The notes under the pieces are model-generated. The model was not told the origin of the DNA. It saw only the letters and a program-made list of their open reading frames with translations, and made no database searches. Position numbers and translations under genes: made by a program. A stretch of DNA of 64,000 nucleotides. Origin: Dyella acidiphila. GTDB taxonomy: Bacteria > Pseudomonadota > Gammaproteobacteria > Xanthomonadales > Rhodanobacteraceae. The stretch spans positions 1 through 64,000 of the forward strand of contig NZ_JACZZA010000012.1 in the NCBI RefSeq assembly GCF_014863405.1, given 5' to 3'. Shown one piece after another: positions 34,597-44,575 of this stretch (the stretch's first letter is position 1; every line of letters begins with the position of its first letter).

Positions 34597-35490
34597 TCAG
34601 CTGTTGGCGGGCAGCACTTCGCCATAGCGTCGCTGCCGCATCCACTTGGTAACGATCCATTTCTCGCCGCGCGTAACCGGCGAGCCGCCATGCAGGGTGA
34701 GGCGGTCGAGCTGGCCGCTACTGTTGGTGTATTCGAAATAGACGGCCGAACCTTTTTTCGGCACCACTTCCAGGCCCAGCTCCGGGAAGATGGTGGTGCC
34801 GCCTTCTTCCACGTCGTTCAAGTACATCACCATGGTGGACACGCGCTGGCCGCCGATGGTCATTTGCACGTGGCTGCCAGGCTCGTCCGGCGGAAAGAAG
34901 TCGAAGTGCGGCTTGTATTCGCCGCCGACGTTGTAGTGCAGCACCTGCAGGCCTTCGCCGTTTTCCACCGGCCAGTTCATCACTTCGGCGATGCGCCGGT
35001 CCAGGCGTGTGATGAACGGGTCGGCATTGATCGGGAAGAACGTGCCTTCGCTGCTGCGATCGGCGATCACCTCGTGCTTGCCGCTGATCGGGTCCACCGT
35101 GGTGGAGCGATGCATCTTGTTGGCGGACAGGCGGATCAGCTCGTCGCATTCTTCTTCGCTGAGCACGCCGTCGAGCACGGCGATCAGCGGACGCTGCACG
35201 CGCGTCACCACGCGTACATCGCGGTCGGAAGTGCGGATCAGGTTGCCGGCATGCAGGCGCGGCTGTTCGTAGACATAGCCTGCGGCCGCCGCCGGCTTGG
35301 CCTTTTCCACGAACGGTTCGCTGATCGGTCCGTTGTTGGTCATCACGCCGTTTACCGCCGCGCGCGCAAACACCGGATCGAAACGGTTGCGCACCATGTC
35401 GTCGATCAGCGACTGCGGCGCGCAGCCGCGCGACAGGTTTTCGCGGATCCAGTCGTGCCACTCAGGCGGCAGGTGCGTCATAGCGTTCAT
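34597..35490 (-). CDS. 2OG-Fe(II) oxygenase, prolyl-4-hydroxylase-like
   Basis: A 297-residue iron/2-oxoglutarate dioxygenase. The double-stranded beta-helix core carries the iron ligands HYNVGGEYKPHFDFFPP (His-x-Asp) and the distal His in LTLHGGSPV, with the 2-oxoglutarate-binding basic residue in GEKWIVTKWMRQR. The N-terminal 90 residues are a helical extension found in many bacterial members. GGGGAG precedes the ATG at 35490. The hydroxylated target is unknown. Confidence 0.9.
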   Translation of the reverse strand: MNAMTHLPPEWHDWIRENLSRGCAPQSLIDDMVRNRFDPVFARAAVNGVMTNNGPISEPFVEKAKPAAAAGYVYEQPRLHAGNLIRTSDRDVRVVTRVQRPLIAVLDGVLSEEECDELIRLSANKMHRSTTVDPISGKHEVIADRSSEGTFFPINADPFITRLDRRIAEVMNWPVENGEGLQVLHYNVGGEYKPHFDFFPPDEPGSHVQMTIGGQRVSTMVMYLNDVEEGGTTIFPELGLEVVPKKGSAVYFEYTNSSGQLDRLTLHGGSPVTRGEKWIVTKWMRQRRYGEVLPANS

Positions 35491-35634
35491 CGCAGGCTCC
35501 CCAGTCCACAATGCATTCGATACATCCGTATCGCGTTGGCGATATTGGCAGGGCGAATGAGAGGCGATTGTGAACCGGTTGACGGGTATGCGGGAGAGGG
35601 GCTGCCCCGATCAGGATCGCCACTCCCCGGCCCG

Positions 35635-35672
35635 ACCCTCCCCTGCAGCTCGCCCTTGCGGGACAGGGGAGG
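35635..35672. repeat. REP-like hairpin with long loop
   Basis: CCCTCCCCTG and CAGGGGAGGG enclose an 18-nt loop with its own partial stem. A member of the window's REP family, downstream of the oligopeptidase gene. Confidence 0.65.
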
Positions 35673-35681
35673 GCGTATCGC

Positions 35682-37742
35682 CTAGGCGGCCAGGCCGTGG
35701 CTGCGCAGCAGGGCCTCCGGCTCGGGCTTGCGGCCGCGGAAGGCGACGAAGCTTTCGAACGCGGGACGGCTGGCGCCCACCGCCAGAATTTCGCGGCGGA
35801 AGCGATCGCCGGTGGCGGCGTCGATCACACTGCGGCCGTCGACCGCCTGTTCTTCGAACGCGCCGAAGGCATCCGCACTAAGCAGCTCAGCCCACAGGTA
35901 GCTGTAGTAGCCGGCCGCATAGCCGCCCGCAAAAATATGGCTGAAGGCGTGCGGGAAACGCTGCCAGGCGGGCGGATGCAGCACCGCCACTTCGTGCCGC
36001 GCCTGCTCCAGCACTTCCAGTGTGCGTGCGCCCTTGGCCGGGTCGTATTCCAGGTGCAGCAGGAAGTCGAACAGCGCAAATTCGAGCTGGCGCACCAGGA
36101 ACAGGCCGGCGTGGAAATGCCGGGCAGCGAGCATGCGCTGGAATAGTTCTTCCGGCAGGCGTTCGCCGGTCTGCCAATGCCGCGCGAACAGATCCAGCGC
36201 CTCGCGGTTCCAGCCGAAGTTCTCCATGAACTGGCTGGGCAGTTCCACCGCATCCCACTCCACACCGTCGATGCCGCCGACCGAGGGCAGCGGCACTTCG
36301 GTCAGCAGGTGGTGGAAGCCATGGCCGAATTCATGGAACAGGGTGAGCACGTCATCGTGGGTGAGCAAGGCCGGCCGGCCTTCGGTCGGCGGCGCGAAAT
36401 TGCAGGTGAGAAAGGCCACCGGCAGCTGCGCATGCGCACCGTCGTCGAAGCGCGCACGGCATACGTCCATCCACGCGCCACCGCGCTTGCCGCTGCGGGC
36501 ATACAGGTCGATGTAGGCGCCGGCGAACACCCGCCCATCCCGGTCGGTGACGTCGTAGTAGCGCACGTCCGGATGCCACACATCCACGCCATCGCGCGGC
36601 GCCAGCGTGATGCCGTACAGGCGCTGCACCAGGCCGAACAGGCCGTCGATCACGGCCGGCAGCGGGAAGTAGGGCTTGAGTTGTTCTTCGTCCAGCGCGT
36701 ACTGCTGCTGGCGCAGTTTTTCCGCCGAATAGGCCACGTCCCAGGCTTCGAGGTTGTCGATCTTCAGCTCGCTGGCAGCGAAATCGCGCAGGGTGGCGAG
36801 TTCCTGTTGCGCAACCGGCCTGGCGCGCGCGCCGAGGTCACGCAGAAATTCCAGCACTTCCGCCGGCGTGCCAGCCATCTTGGTGGCCAGCGATTCTTCG
36901 GCCGCATTGGCGAAGCCCAGCAGCTTGGCCGCTTCGTGGCGCAGCGCCATGATGCGTTCGATGCGCTCGCTGTTGTCGTACTTGCCGGCGTGCGGGCCCT
37001 GGTCCGACGCACGCGTCTGGTAGGCCCAGTACACGCGCTCGCGCAGGCCGCGATGGTCGGCGTAGGTCATCACCGCCTGCACGCTGGGCTGCTTGAGCGT
37101 GACCAGGTAACCCTCGAAGCCCTGCTCTTTCGCATACTGGCGCAGCACGGCGCGGCCGGATTCGGGAATGCCGGCCAGATCGCGCTCGTCGGTGATGCGT
37201 TCGTGCCAGGCATCGGTGGCATCGAGCACGGCGTTGGAGAATTCGGTCGACAGCTTGCTCAGCTCCACGCCGATTTCACGGAAGCGCGAACGCGCCGGTT
37301 CTTCCAGCGCCACGCCGGAGAGTTTGAAATCGCGCAGCGCATGCTCGACCAGCGCCCGTTGCGCACGCGACAGATGAGCGAATTCCGGCGCATCGGCCAC
37401 CGCCTGCACGGCGGCGTACAGATCGCGGTTCTGGCCCACTTCCAGCGCGTGGTCGGTGAGCTTTTCTTCGGCCGGGCCATAGACCTTGCGCAAGGCCTCG
37501 CTGTCGGCCACCGAGTGCAGGTGCGAGACCGGCGACCAAGCCTGAGCGATGCGCTGCTCCAGGCGCTCTTGCGGCAGCATCACCGAACGGAAGTCGCGCG
37601 GGGCGCCGGCGGCGGTCAAGGCGGCGACGCCGGCGCGGCTGTCGGCCAGCAGGGCATCAATGGCCGGCGTGACGTCGTCGGGCGTGATCTGCGAGAAGGC
37701 CGGCAGTTCGCCATCGACCAGCAGGGGATTGTTTGCATTCAT
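35682..37742 (-). CDS. prlC: Oligopeptidase A (M3 family)
   Basis: Cytoplasmic zinc metallopeptidase of 686 residues that degrades signal peptides and other oligopeptides. The zinc site LTLFHEFGHGFHHLL (HEFGH) and the downstream GVEWDAVELPSQFMENF place it in the M3A group, as does the total length. The ATG at 37742 with AAGGAG 6 nt upstream is chosen over a farther start at 37805. Divergent from the patatin-like gene. prlC belongs to the heat-shock regulon in E. coli; I see no clear sigma32 site here. Confidence 0.96.
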   Translation of the reverse strand: MNANNPLLVDGELPAFSQITPDDVTPAIDALLADSRAGVAALTAAGAPRDFRSVMLPQERLEQRIAQAWSPVSHLHSVADSEALRKVYGPAEEKLTDHALEVGQNRDLYAAVQAVADAPEFAHLSRAQRALVEHALRDFKLSGVALEEPARSRFREIGVELSKLSTEFSNAVLDATDAWHERITDERDLAGIPESGRAVLRQYAKEQGFEGYLVTLKQPSVQAVMTYADHRGLRERVYWAYQTRASDQGPHAGKYDNSERIERIMALRHEAAKLLGFANAAEESLATKMAGTPAEVLEFLRDLGARARPVAQQELATLRDFAASELKIDNLEAWDVAYSAEKLRQQQYALDEEQLKPYFPLPAVIDGLFGLVQRLYGITLAPRDGVDVWHPDVRYYDVTDRDGRVFAGAYIDLYARSGKRGGAWMDVCRARFDDGAHAQLPVAFLTCNFAPPTEGRPALLTHDDVLTLFHEFGHGFHHLLTEVPLPSVGGIDGVEWDAVELPSQFMENFGWNREALDLFARHWQTGERLPEELFQRMLAARHFHAGLFLVRQLEFALFDFLLHLEYDPAKGARTLEVLEQARHEVAVLHPPAWQRFPHAFSHIFAGGYAAGYYSYLWAELLSADAFGAFEEQAVDGRSVIDAATGDRFRREILAVGASRPAFESFVAFRGRKPEPEALLRSHGLAA

Positions 37743-37869
37743 GGGCAGCTCCTTCAGGCCTGACAGCGTGCTGGCGGCGGGAGGCGAAATCAAGGCGGAT
37801 CGCACCCATGCCGAACCGGTCTCAACGGCAAGGGGACGGTGTCATCGCCCGCGTCGTACCATCGCGCGC

Positions 37870-39633
37870 ATGTTGCCCGCCGACATCCCCGCCCTGATCG
37901 GTCGTATTCCGCTGTTTGCGCACATGAACGAAGCGCAACGCGCGGCGCTGGCCGGCCATCTGCGCTGGATCTGCCTGCCCGGCGGCCAGTACCTGTTCAA
38001 AGCCGGCGAAGTGGCCGATGCGCTGTATGTACTGCGCAGTGGCAGCCTGGGGGTGTTCGACGGCGCCACCGACCTGATTCGCCAAGTGTCGGCCGATGAC
38101 AGCGTCGGCGAGGTCAGCCTGCTCAGCGGCGTGCCGCTGCGCTACAACGTGCGCGCGCTACGCGATTCGGAATTGCTGCGGCTGGATCGCGAGCTGTTCG
38201 AGCACCTGATCGAACGCCATCCGCGCGCCATGCTCGATGTATCGCGCCAGGCCATCGATCGCCTGCTGCGGCGCGAGCGACATGTGGAAGCGCCGGATAA
38301 ACCGCGCACCTTCGCGATCCTGCCGGTGGACAACGAGGTGCCGGTACGCGGCCTGGCGATCCAGCTCGCGCAGGCGCTGGAAGCCTATGGCAGCTGCCTG
38401 GTGGTGGATGCCGAGCACGGTGCCAACCGCGGCAGCGACTGGTTCGCCGAGCGTGAAGCCCAGGTGCGCTTCGTGATCTACCTGGACAGCACCGGCGATC
38501 TGTCCTGGCGCCTGCGCTGCCTGCGCCAGGCCGACGTACTGCTGCTGCCCGCACTGGCCGCGCAACCCGCGCGGGCATGGCCGGAATCGGCGCCGGGACA
38601 TCCGGCGCGGGTGCGCCATCGGCCGCGGCATCTGCTGCTGATGCATCCGAGCCGCCGTGTACTGCCCGGTGCCGCACGGCGCTGGCGCGCGGAATTCAGC
38701 GGCGAATTGCAGCACCACCATATTTGCGGCGAGGCGGATATTGCGCGCATTGCCCGCCTGATCAGCGGCCATGCGCGCGGCCTGGTGCTGGCCGGCGGCG
38801 GCGCCCGCGGGTTGGCGCACCTGGGCGCACTGCGCGCGCTGCGCGAGGCCGGCCATGATTTCGATGCGGTCGGCGGCACCAGCATTGGCGCGATCATCGG
38901 CGCGGGCGTGGCCAATATGTGGAGCATCGATGACATGATGCGCACCTATTACGAGGCCTTCGTGCGCGGCAAGCCGCTGTCCGACTGGACGCTGCCGTTC
39001 GTGGCCCTCACGCGCGGACGGCGCGCGGCGCTGATGTTGCGGCGCGCCTTTGGCGCGATCGATATCGAGGATCTGGAGCGGCCGTTCTTCTGCGTGTCCA
39101 CCAATCTTTCCGGCGCCGGCCGCACCGTGCACCGGCACGGTCCGCTATGGCTGTGGCTGCGCGCCACCAGTTCCATTCCCGGCATCCTGCCGCCGGTGCT
39201 GCATCACGGGCAGGTGTATGTCGACGGCGCGCTGGTCGACAACCTGCCCACCGACGTGATGGCCGAGGACGGCATCGCGCATATCACCGCTGTGGCCATC
39301 CGCGCGGATATCGCGCTGCAAGCCAAGACCGAGGAATTCGCCACGCCGCCCTGGTGGCGGTTGTGGATGCGTCAGCGCCGCGGCGTCGGCTGGCCGGGGA
39401 TCGTGTCGACGCTGACGCGGGCGGCGATGGTCAACAGCGAGGAAACCAGCCTGCATTGCATCGAGCGCGCGGACCTGCTGATCACGCCGCCGCTGGAACA
39501 CGTGAGCATGCTGGACTGGAAGGATTGGCAGCTGGCGGTGGACTCGGGCTATCGCGAAACCTTGCGCGTGCTCGAAGCGCGCGAGCAGGGTCAGTTGCCG
39601 GACGACAACGAGAACCTTACGGTCAGCGGCTAA
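37870..39633 (+). CDS. cNMP-binding-domain patatin-like esterase (NTE type)
   Basis: A 587-residue protein. The N-terminal cyclic-nucleotide-binding domain (about 10-130, with LFAHMNEAQRAALAGHLRW and SVGEVSLLSG) precedes a linker region. The patatin domain has the oxyanion loop AGGGARGLAHLGAL, nucleophile GGTSIGA and the Asp dyad VDGALVDN. This is the bacterial neuropathy-target-esterase form, expected to hydrolyse lysophospholipids. Whether cAMP binds is not clear. It ends one base before the gamma-carbonic-anhydrase-like gene. Confidence 0.92.
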   Translation: MLPADIPALIGRIPLFAHMNEAQRAALAGHLRWICLPGGQYLFKAGEVADALYVLRSGSLGVFDGATDLIRQVSADDSVGEVSLLSGVPLRYNVRALRDSELLRLDRELFEHLIERHPRAMLDVSRQAIDRLLRRERHVEAPDKPRTFAILPVDNEVPVRGLAIQLAQALEAYGSCLVVDAEHGANRGSDWFAEREAQVRFVIYLDSTGDLSWRLRCLRQADVLLLPALAAQPARAWPESAPGHPARVRHRPRHLLLMHPSRRVLPGAARRWRAEFSGELQHHHICGEADIARIARLISGHARGLVLAGGGARGLAHLGALRALREAGHDFDAVGGTSIGAIIGAGVANMWSIDDMMRTYYEAFVRGKPLSDWTLPFVALTRGRRAALMLRRAFGAIDIEDLERPFFCVSTNLSGAGRTVHRHGPLWLWLRATSSIPGILPPVLHHGQVYVDGALVDNLPTDVMAEDGIAHITAVAIRADIALQAKTEEFATPPWWRLWMRQRRGVGWPGIVSTLTRAAMVNSEETSLHCIERADLLITPPLEHVSMLDWKDWQLAVDSGYRETLRVLEAREQGQLPDDNENLTVSG

Positions 39634-39634
39634 A

Positions 39635-40177
39635 ATGCCGCACATGAATCATCTACGCAGCTTCAAGGGCATCACGCCCACCCTGGGTGCCCGCACGTAT
39701 GTCGATCCCGCCGCCACGGTGATCGGCGACGTGGTGCTGGGCGACGACGTTTCGATCTGGCCGGGCGCGGTATTGCGCGGCGACGTGCACCATATCCGCA
39801 TCGGCGCACGCAGCAATGTGCAGGACGGCGCGGTGGTGCACGTTACCCACGACGGTCCGTATTCGCCGGGCGGCTTTCCCGCCATCGTCGGCGAAGGCGT
39901 CACCATCGGCCATGCCGCGGTGATCCACGCCTGCACCATCGAGGATTACTGCCTGATCGGCATGCACGCCACCGTGCTCGATGGCGCAGTGGTGAAGAAA
40001 TACGGCTTTGTCGGCGCCGGCAGCGTGGTGCCGCCGGGCAAGGTGGTAGGCGAACGCGAGCTGTGGCTGGGCAATCCGGCCCAGCGCGTGCGGCTGCTTA
40101 GCGACAAGCAGATCGAGCAGCTGCATTACTCCGCCGATCACTATGTGCGGCTGAAAGACGTCTACCTGACCGGCTAA
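39635..40177 (+). CDS. Gamma-carbonic anhydrase family protein (YrdA-like)
   Basis: A 180-residue left-handed beta-helix protein with hexapeptide repeats (IGDVVLGDDVSIWPGAVLRGDVHHIRIGARSNVQDGAVVH). The three metal-binding His occur in NVQDGAVVHV, IGHAAVIH and LIGMHA. YrdA-type proteins usually lack strong carbonic anhydrase activity. An ATG at 39644 is an alternative start and neither start has a clear ribosome site. It is placed directly after the patatin gene, so co-expression is likely. Confidence 0.93.
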   Translation: MPHMNHLRSFKGITPTLGARTYVDPAATVIGDVVLGDDVSIWPGAVLRGDVHHIRIGARSNVQDGAVVHVTHDGPYSPGGFPAIVGEGVTIGHAAVIHACTIEDYCLIGMHATVLDGAVVKKYGFVGAGSVVPPGKVVGERELWLGNPAQRVRLLSDKQIEQLHYSADHYVRLKDVYLTG

Positions 40178-40182
40178 GTATG

Positions 40183-40203
40183 CCGGCGGCGCTTAGCCGC
40201 CGG
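40183..40203. terminator. GC hairpin between convergent genes
   Basis: CCGGCGGC, loop GCTTA and GCCGCCGG. It spans the gap between the carbonic-anhydrase-like gene and the end of the convergent hypothetical gene. Confidence 0.5.
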
Positions 40204-40705
40204 ACGCCTGCTGCGCCTGGATGCGCGCCGCTTCGGCTTCATGCTGGCGGCGCTCGATCACACGCTGCGCATCCAGCACGCCGCCGAGCAGGGCCAGCTT
40301 GTAATTGTGCGGGTCGTACATGCGCAGCAGCGACAGCTCGCGCTGCGCTTCGTCCAGATCGCCGGCATTGATGGTGTTCTCCACCACGTCGCACGCCGGC
40401 TTGAACATCTCGTGCATGCGCTGCTGCGCGACCGCGTTGTTCGGATCGAGCTGCAGCACGCTGAAATAGAACTCGTATACGTTGCTGCCGACCGGCGCCA
40501 GCAGATGTTTCTGCTGATAGGCCGTATCGGCCAAGCCCATCATGATGCCGACATCGCTGCCGTCATTGGCGGTATGCCCGGCAGGTTGGGCATTGGCCGA
40601 GGCGTGCGCATACCAGAGACCGCCACCCGCAATTGCCACTACTGCAGCCAATCCGGCCAGCAACAAGCCACGCCGGTTGGGCGCGGTTGGATTCGAAGAA
40701 GACAT
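40193..40705 (-). CDS. Membrane-anchored hypothetical protein with TPR-like helices
   Basis: A 170-residue protein. A single N-terminal membrane segment (GLLLAGLAAVVAIAGGGLWYA, about 13-33) is followed by a mostly helical periplasmic part with QLDPNNAVAQQRMHEMF and LDEAQRELSLLRMYDPHNYKLALLGGVLDAQR, which look like TPR helices. Such regions occur in some TonB-like proteins of Xanthomonadales, but no TonB C-terminal domain is present. Function unknown. Confidence 0.75.
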   Translation of the reverse strand: MSSSNPTAPNRRGLLLAGLAAVVAIAGGGLWYAHASANAQPAGHTANDGSDVGIMMGLADTAYQQKHLLAPVGSNVYEFYFSVLQLDPNNAVAQQRMHEMFKPACDVVENTINAGDLDEAQRELSLLRMYDPHNYKLALLGGVLDAQRVIERRQHEAEAARIQAQQASGG

Positions 40706-40859
40706 GACACCTGGCGCTTGCGATGGCTTGGAGATGCAGCCGCTCCGGATATCCTGAGCGGCCCCCGCTGTCGCACCAGACTAGCGCGGCTAGATGTCAG
40801 CCAAATGACTCAAGCTTTCGTATATGACAGCGCTGCCATCGGCCGAAAGCTGCACGAGC

Positions 40860-41156
40860 TCAGTGGAAGTCGCCGCCGATGATGCGGCCGTCCTTGTCCA
40901 CCTGCGGGAAGAAGCGCGTGTTGTCGTAGCGGATTTCCATGGTGCTGATCATGCCCGGCAGCATCAGCTGCACGCCCGGATACATCTTCTTGAACTCATC
41001 CGTCGTCGGGTGCGTGGCGACGAAGGATTCAAACGAATCCATGTTGACCACGCCGCCCTTCTCCACCCGCGAACCGTCCGGACGCGTGCCGTGATGGCAG
41101 CCGGCAAGAGCGATGGTCATCCCGAGCAGGGAAAGGGCAAGCAGGCGAGTGCGCAT
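40860..41156 (-). CDS. Small lipoprotein of unknown function
   Basis: A 98-residue protein with a lipobox signal (MRTRLLALSLLGMTIALAGC; Cys20 acylated). The mature part carries MDSFESFVATHPTTDEFKKMYPGVQLMLPGMISTMEIRYDNTRFF and ends in GRIIGGDFH. No family recognised. GGAG lies 9 nt upstream of the ATG at 41156. It follows the aroE gene on the same strand after a 175-nt gap. Confidence 0.75.
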   Translation of the reverse strand: MRTRLLALSLLGMTIALAGCHHGTRPDGSRVEKGGVVNMDSFESFVATHPTTDEFKKMYPGVQLMLPGMISTMEIRYDNTRFFPQVDKDGRIIGGDFH

Positions 41157-41331
41157 CAGTAAGAACTCCGGGGAAACTTGGATATCAGGTGGAATGCCGG
41201 CAAAACTAGCATGCCGGCCCCCTCTCGGACCATCCGAGGGGGTGGCAGTTCCGCTTTCTGCACGAGTATGGAAGGGCGAAGCGTTGCCGCCGACGCATGG
41301 TCGGACGCAAAAGTTTGCGCGGCCGCTGCGC

Positions 41332-42168
41332 TCAGGCGCCGTGTACGCGCAGCGACTGATACACCGGTTCGGTATCCGGCCGCTTGCCGTGCCACACCTC
41401 AAAAGCATCCGCGGCCTGCTCCACCAGCATGCCCAGGCCGTCATAGGCGTGCAGCGCCTGGGCCGCGCGGGCCCAGGCCAGGAAACCGAAGGCGGCTTTG
41501 CCGTAGCCCAGGTCGTAGCAGACCGCGCGTGAACCGACCAGCGAGAACGGCAGCGTGAGCGCCTGGCCGAGGGTGCCGGCGGATGTGGCGTTGACGATCA
41601 GATCGAAACTGCCGATGCCGGCCAGGTCTTCCCAGTAACGAGTATGCACGCGCGCCGGCTCGCCGATCGCATCGGCCAATGCATCGGCCGCCTCCGGCGA
41701 GCGATTGACGATGGTGAGCGTCTGCACGCCTGCTTCGAACAGCGACCAGGCCACGGCCCGCGCCGCGCCGCCTGCGCCGAGCAGCAACGTATCGTGGCCG
41801 CGCAGATCCAGGCCGTGGCGATCGGTGAGATCGCGCACCAGCGCATCGCCGTCGGTGTTGTGTGCGGTCAGCCGGCCATCGGCCAGGCGGGTCAGCACGT
41901 TGGCGGTGCCCGCACGCGTGGCGGCGCGGCTATGCTCCTGCGCCAGCGCGAACGCCGCGGATTTATGCGGCAGGGTGACATTGGCGCCACGCGCCGCGGC
42001 ATCGGCGAAGAAATGCTGCACGTCACCGGCGAAGGCTTCGGGCGCCGCATCGATGGTGCGGTAATCAAGCGCAATACCGAATTGCTGGGCGAAGGCTTGG
42101 TGGATCTGCGGCGACAGGCTGTGGGCGATGGGATGGCCGAAGACGGCGAACTGCAGCGAACGGGACAT
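41332..42168 (-). CDS. aroE: Shikimate dehydrogenase
   Basis: NADPH-dependent reduction of 3-dehydroshikimate to shikimate in aromatic amino acid synthesis; cytoplasmic. The 278-residue product has the substrate motif [15 protein letters not shown], catalytic Lys in TLPHKSAAF, Asp in [13 protein letters not shown], the nucleotide-binding GAGGAARAV and IVNRSPEAA with Arg that favours NADP. The C terminus [19 protein letters not shown] is intact. Confidence 0.96.
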   Translation of the reverse strand: MSRSLQFAVFGHPIAHSLSPQIHQAFAQQFGIALDYRTIDAAPEAFAGDVQHFFADAAARGANVTLPHKSAAFALAQEHSRAATRAGTANVLTRLADGRLTAHNTDGDALVRDLTDRHGLDLRGHDTLLLGAGGAARAVAWSLFEAGVQTLTIVNRSPEAADALADAIGEPARVHTRYWEDLAGIGSFDLIVNATSAGTLGQALTLPFSLVGSRAVCYDLGYGKAAFGFLAWARAAQALHAYDGLGMLVEQAADAFEVWHGKRPDTEPVYQSLRVHGA

Positions 42169-42285
42169 GCGTGGGGCTCCTTGCTCAAGCCGGCGATTTT
42201 ACGGTGTCTGTGCCGCTCGCATGACATGCATGTAAGCAGGCGAAGGCCGAAGCCTGGCGCCTTGGGCCAGGAAAGCCGCTGGGTG

Positions 42286-42299
42286 CCGGCCTTGGCCGG
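42286..42299. repeat. CCGGCC-type intergenic palindrome
   Basis: CCGGCC-TT-GGCCGG, followed by GGACGACGG. It resembles the CTGGGTGCCGGCCTTGGCCG-type intergenic repeat seen in related genomes. The surrounding 42169-42425 region holds no other feature I can support. Confidence 0.45.
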
Positions 42300-42425
42300 G
42301 ACGACGGCTTGTGAGGGTTGCGCGCCGGCATGGCGGGCAGGTTCTCAATGAGCCCGCCGATGCAATCGCAGGTTATGAGATGAGCCGGCGGCAAGCTGCA
42401 TCCATCGTCCGTTCCGGAGTGTCCC

Positions 42426-42683
42426 ATGCGCCCGCAGCCTGCAGATTCCCGCCGCCATTCCCGCCTGCTCGGCGCGTCTTTGCTGTGGCTGTTCGGCGGC
42501 AGCGCGCTGCTTGCCAGCACCCTGGTCCCGGCGCATACCGACTTCCTCGGCTGGACGCCGATGTTCTGGCTGCTGTGCGCACCGCTGGCGGTGGCGCTCA
42601 CGCTCGAACCCGGCCTGCCGCGCCAGTTGCTGGCCGCGTGCCGTCCGCGCCGCCGCCAGCCAGCGCGTCTGGCCTGGCACTGA
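42426..42683 (+). CDS. Small membrane protein, hypothetical
   Basis: An 85-residue protein with two hydrophobic helices (LLGASLLWLFGGSALLASTLV and MFWLLCAPLAVALTL) and basic ends. The ATG at 42426 is preceded by CCGGAGTGTCCC. No family recognised. It is convergent with the ATP-grasp gene. Confidence 0.6.
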   Translation: MRPQPADSRRHSRLLGASLLWLFGGSALLASTLVPAHTDFLGWTPMFWLLCAPLAVALTLEPGLPRQLLAACRPRRRQPARLAWH

Positions 42684-42836
42684 ATTCCGCTTGGCAGTGG
42701 AGCCGGGTGCGGCCGGAGCGCCGCGCCCTGGGACGTCCGCCGGTCTGATAAGGAATGTGGTCGCTGCCCGGCGGCAGCGCGAAGGATTGCGCATCGCTCC
42801 GTGCCCGCCCAGGGAAGGGCGGGCCGGAACAACCCA

Positions 42837-44324
42837 TCAGGCGTTGATGCCCAGCCGCTTGCGTTCCATCCGCCGCAGGAACTCCTGCATGATGCGGCGA
42901 TAGAGATCTTCGCGCAGGTATCTGTCTTCCACCCCGGCGTCGATCGACGGGTTGTCGTTCACTTCGATCACCACCGCCTTGTCGCCGACCTGCTTGAGGT
43001 CCACGCCGTACAGGCCGTCGCCCACCGCATTGGTGGCCTTCAGCGCCAGCTTCACCACTTCGGCCGGCGCATCGCGGGTGGGAATGGTCTCGAAGCCGCC
43101 GGATTTGTCGGTGCCCTTGCTGGCGCCGTGGTTGTAGATCTGCCAGTGGCCGCGCGACATGTAGTACTTGCAGGCGAACAGCGGCTCGCGGTTGAGCACG
43201 CCGATGCGCCAGTCGAATTCGGTGTAGACGTATTCCTGCGCCAGCAGCAGCGCACTGTGCTGGAACAGCTCGCTGGTGGCTTTTTCCAGCTGCTGCTCGC
43301 TTTCCACTTTCACCACGCCGCGCGAGAACGAGCCGTCGGGAATCTTCAGCACCAGCGGATAGCCCAGCTTGGCGGCGACGTCCTTCAGGCCTTTGATGTC
43401 GTCGCGATAGAGAATTTCCGTACGCGGCACGGCGAGCTTGCGCGACACCATCAGGTCGTTGAGGAAAATCTTGTTCGTGCAGCGCAGGATCGAGCTGGGG
43501 TCGTCCATCACCACCATGCCTTCGCGCTCGGCGCGGTGCGCAAAGCTGTAGGTGTGGTTGTCGCTGGCAGTGGTTTCGCGGATGAACAGGCCGTCGTATT
43601 CGGCCAGGCGCTGGTAGTCGTTCTTGCCGATCGGATCGACTTCGATGCCCAGTTCCTTGCCGGCGCTGATAAACGATTTGAGCGCCTTCTTGTTCGACGG
43701 CGGCATCGCCTCGTTGGCATCGACCAGCATGGCCAGGTCGTAGCGGTACAAGCGTCTTGCGCGAGGCTTACGCCACAGCTTCTTGGAGAAGCGGTCCAGC
43801 TCGTCGGCGAAGGCGTCTTCCTGCGCATCGTCCAGCGTATGCAGGCCGACCGGCTTCACCGAGGCGATCTGCCAGACGCGCTCGCGTTCGAATTCGATGC
43901 GCAGCAACGGGCAGGGAAACATTTCGAACACTTGCCGCGCCAGATCCTGCAGCCCCGGCAGCGCCGTTTCGCCGAAATACACCAGGATGCCGAAGTCGGT
44001 GGTATCGCGGCCGCTCGCCGGCAGGAAGTGCGTGAGCTTGGCGTTGAGGTCATCGATGGCGATGCCGTAGAGCGAGCGCCGGCGCAGATCGTTCACCGTG
44101 CGCACCGAGGGCATCACGCGATGGCCGCGCGCCTCCGCCAGCAGCGATACGTAATAGCCCGTGCCCAGGTATTTGTAGCTGCGGCACAGGTTGATCACGT
44201 GCGTGCGCTCGTCGTCGCCGCCGACCGGTTCGCGCAGGTAGTCCATCGCGCTGACCACGTCGACGGATGGATAGTAAGAGCCCCAATCGGAAGCTTTCTC
44301 GACGACGATGACGAGTCGGGTCAT
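42837..44324 (-). CDS. RimK-like ATP-grasp ligase with N-terminal RLAN-type domain
   Basis: A 495-residue protein. The N-terminal 200 residues (MTRLVIVVEKASDWGSYYPSVDVV...) form the RimK-like N-terminal domain. The ATP-grasp domain covers roughly 270-480: KIPDGSFSRGVVKVESEQQLEKA, LLAQEYVYTEFDWRIGVLN, and the metal site IEVNDNPSIDAGVED. Such enzymes add amino acids to a peptide or protein carboxylate using ATP. The target is unknown. It is divergent from a GNAT acetyltransferase that also suits a peptide-modifying function. Confidence 0.9.
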   Translation of the reverse strand: MTRLVIVVEKASDWGSYYPSVDVVSAMDYLREPVGGDDERTHVINLCRSYKYLGTGYYVSLLAEARGHRVMPSVRTVNDLRRRSLYGIAIDDLNAKLTHFLPASGRDTTDFGILVYFGETALPGLQDLARQVFEMFPCPLLRIEFERERVWQIASVKPVGLHTLDDAQEDAFADELDRFSKKLWRKPRARRLYRYDLAMLVDANEAMPPSNKKALKSFISAGKELGIEVDPIGKNDYQRLAEYDGLFIRETTASDNHTYSFAHRAEREGMVVMDDPSSILRCTNKIFLNDLMVSRKLAVPRTEILYRDDIKGLKDVAAKLGYPLVLKIPDGSFSRGVVKVESEQQLEKATSELFQHSALLLAQEYVYTEFDWRIGVLNREPLFACKYYMSRGHWQIYNHGASKGTDKSGGFETIPTRDAPAEVVKLALKATNAVGDGLYGVDLKQVGDKAVVIEVNDNPSIDAGVEDRYLREDLYRRIMQEFLRRMERKRLGINA

Positions 44325-44575
44325 GACACCTCGGGAGACCAGCAGGGGAGACGTCGTCGCGTGAAGAACGAGGCGGCGCAGCGCAAGGCGGCAGTGTCAT
44401 GCACGAGCGCGGGGCGCACAAGAGTGACTAATGAAGCAGGAATAAACAGCGGCCTGCGCCGCCGCATGCAGCGGCCTATGGAAAATTGCCCGGCGCGCCC
44501 CTAAAGTGCCGCGCTTACTCCCACCCACCGTGATCTGCGCCGGCCCGAATATCGGCGCACCGACGAGAACCCCTG

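Noticed and set aside
42169-42425. Possible small gene upstream of the 85-residue membrane protein
   Set aside because: The gap holds only an intergenic palindrome; no frame has a ribosome site and sensible composition.
44325-44575. Precursor peptide gene between the ATP-grasp and GNAT genes
   Set aside because: I looked for a short frame with a ribosome site and found none convincing on either strand.
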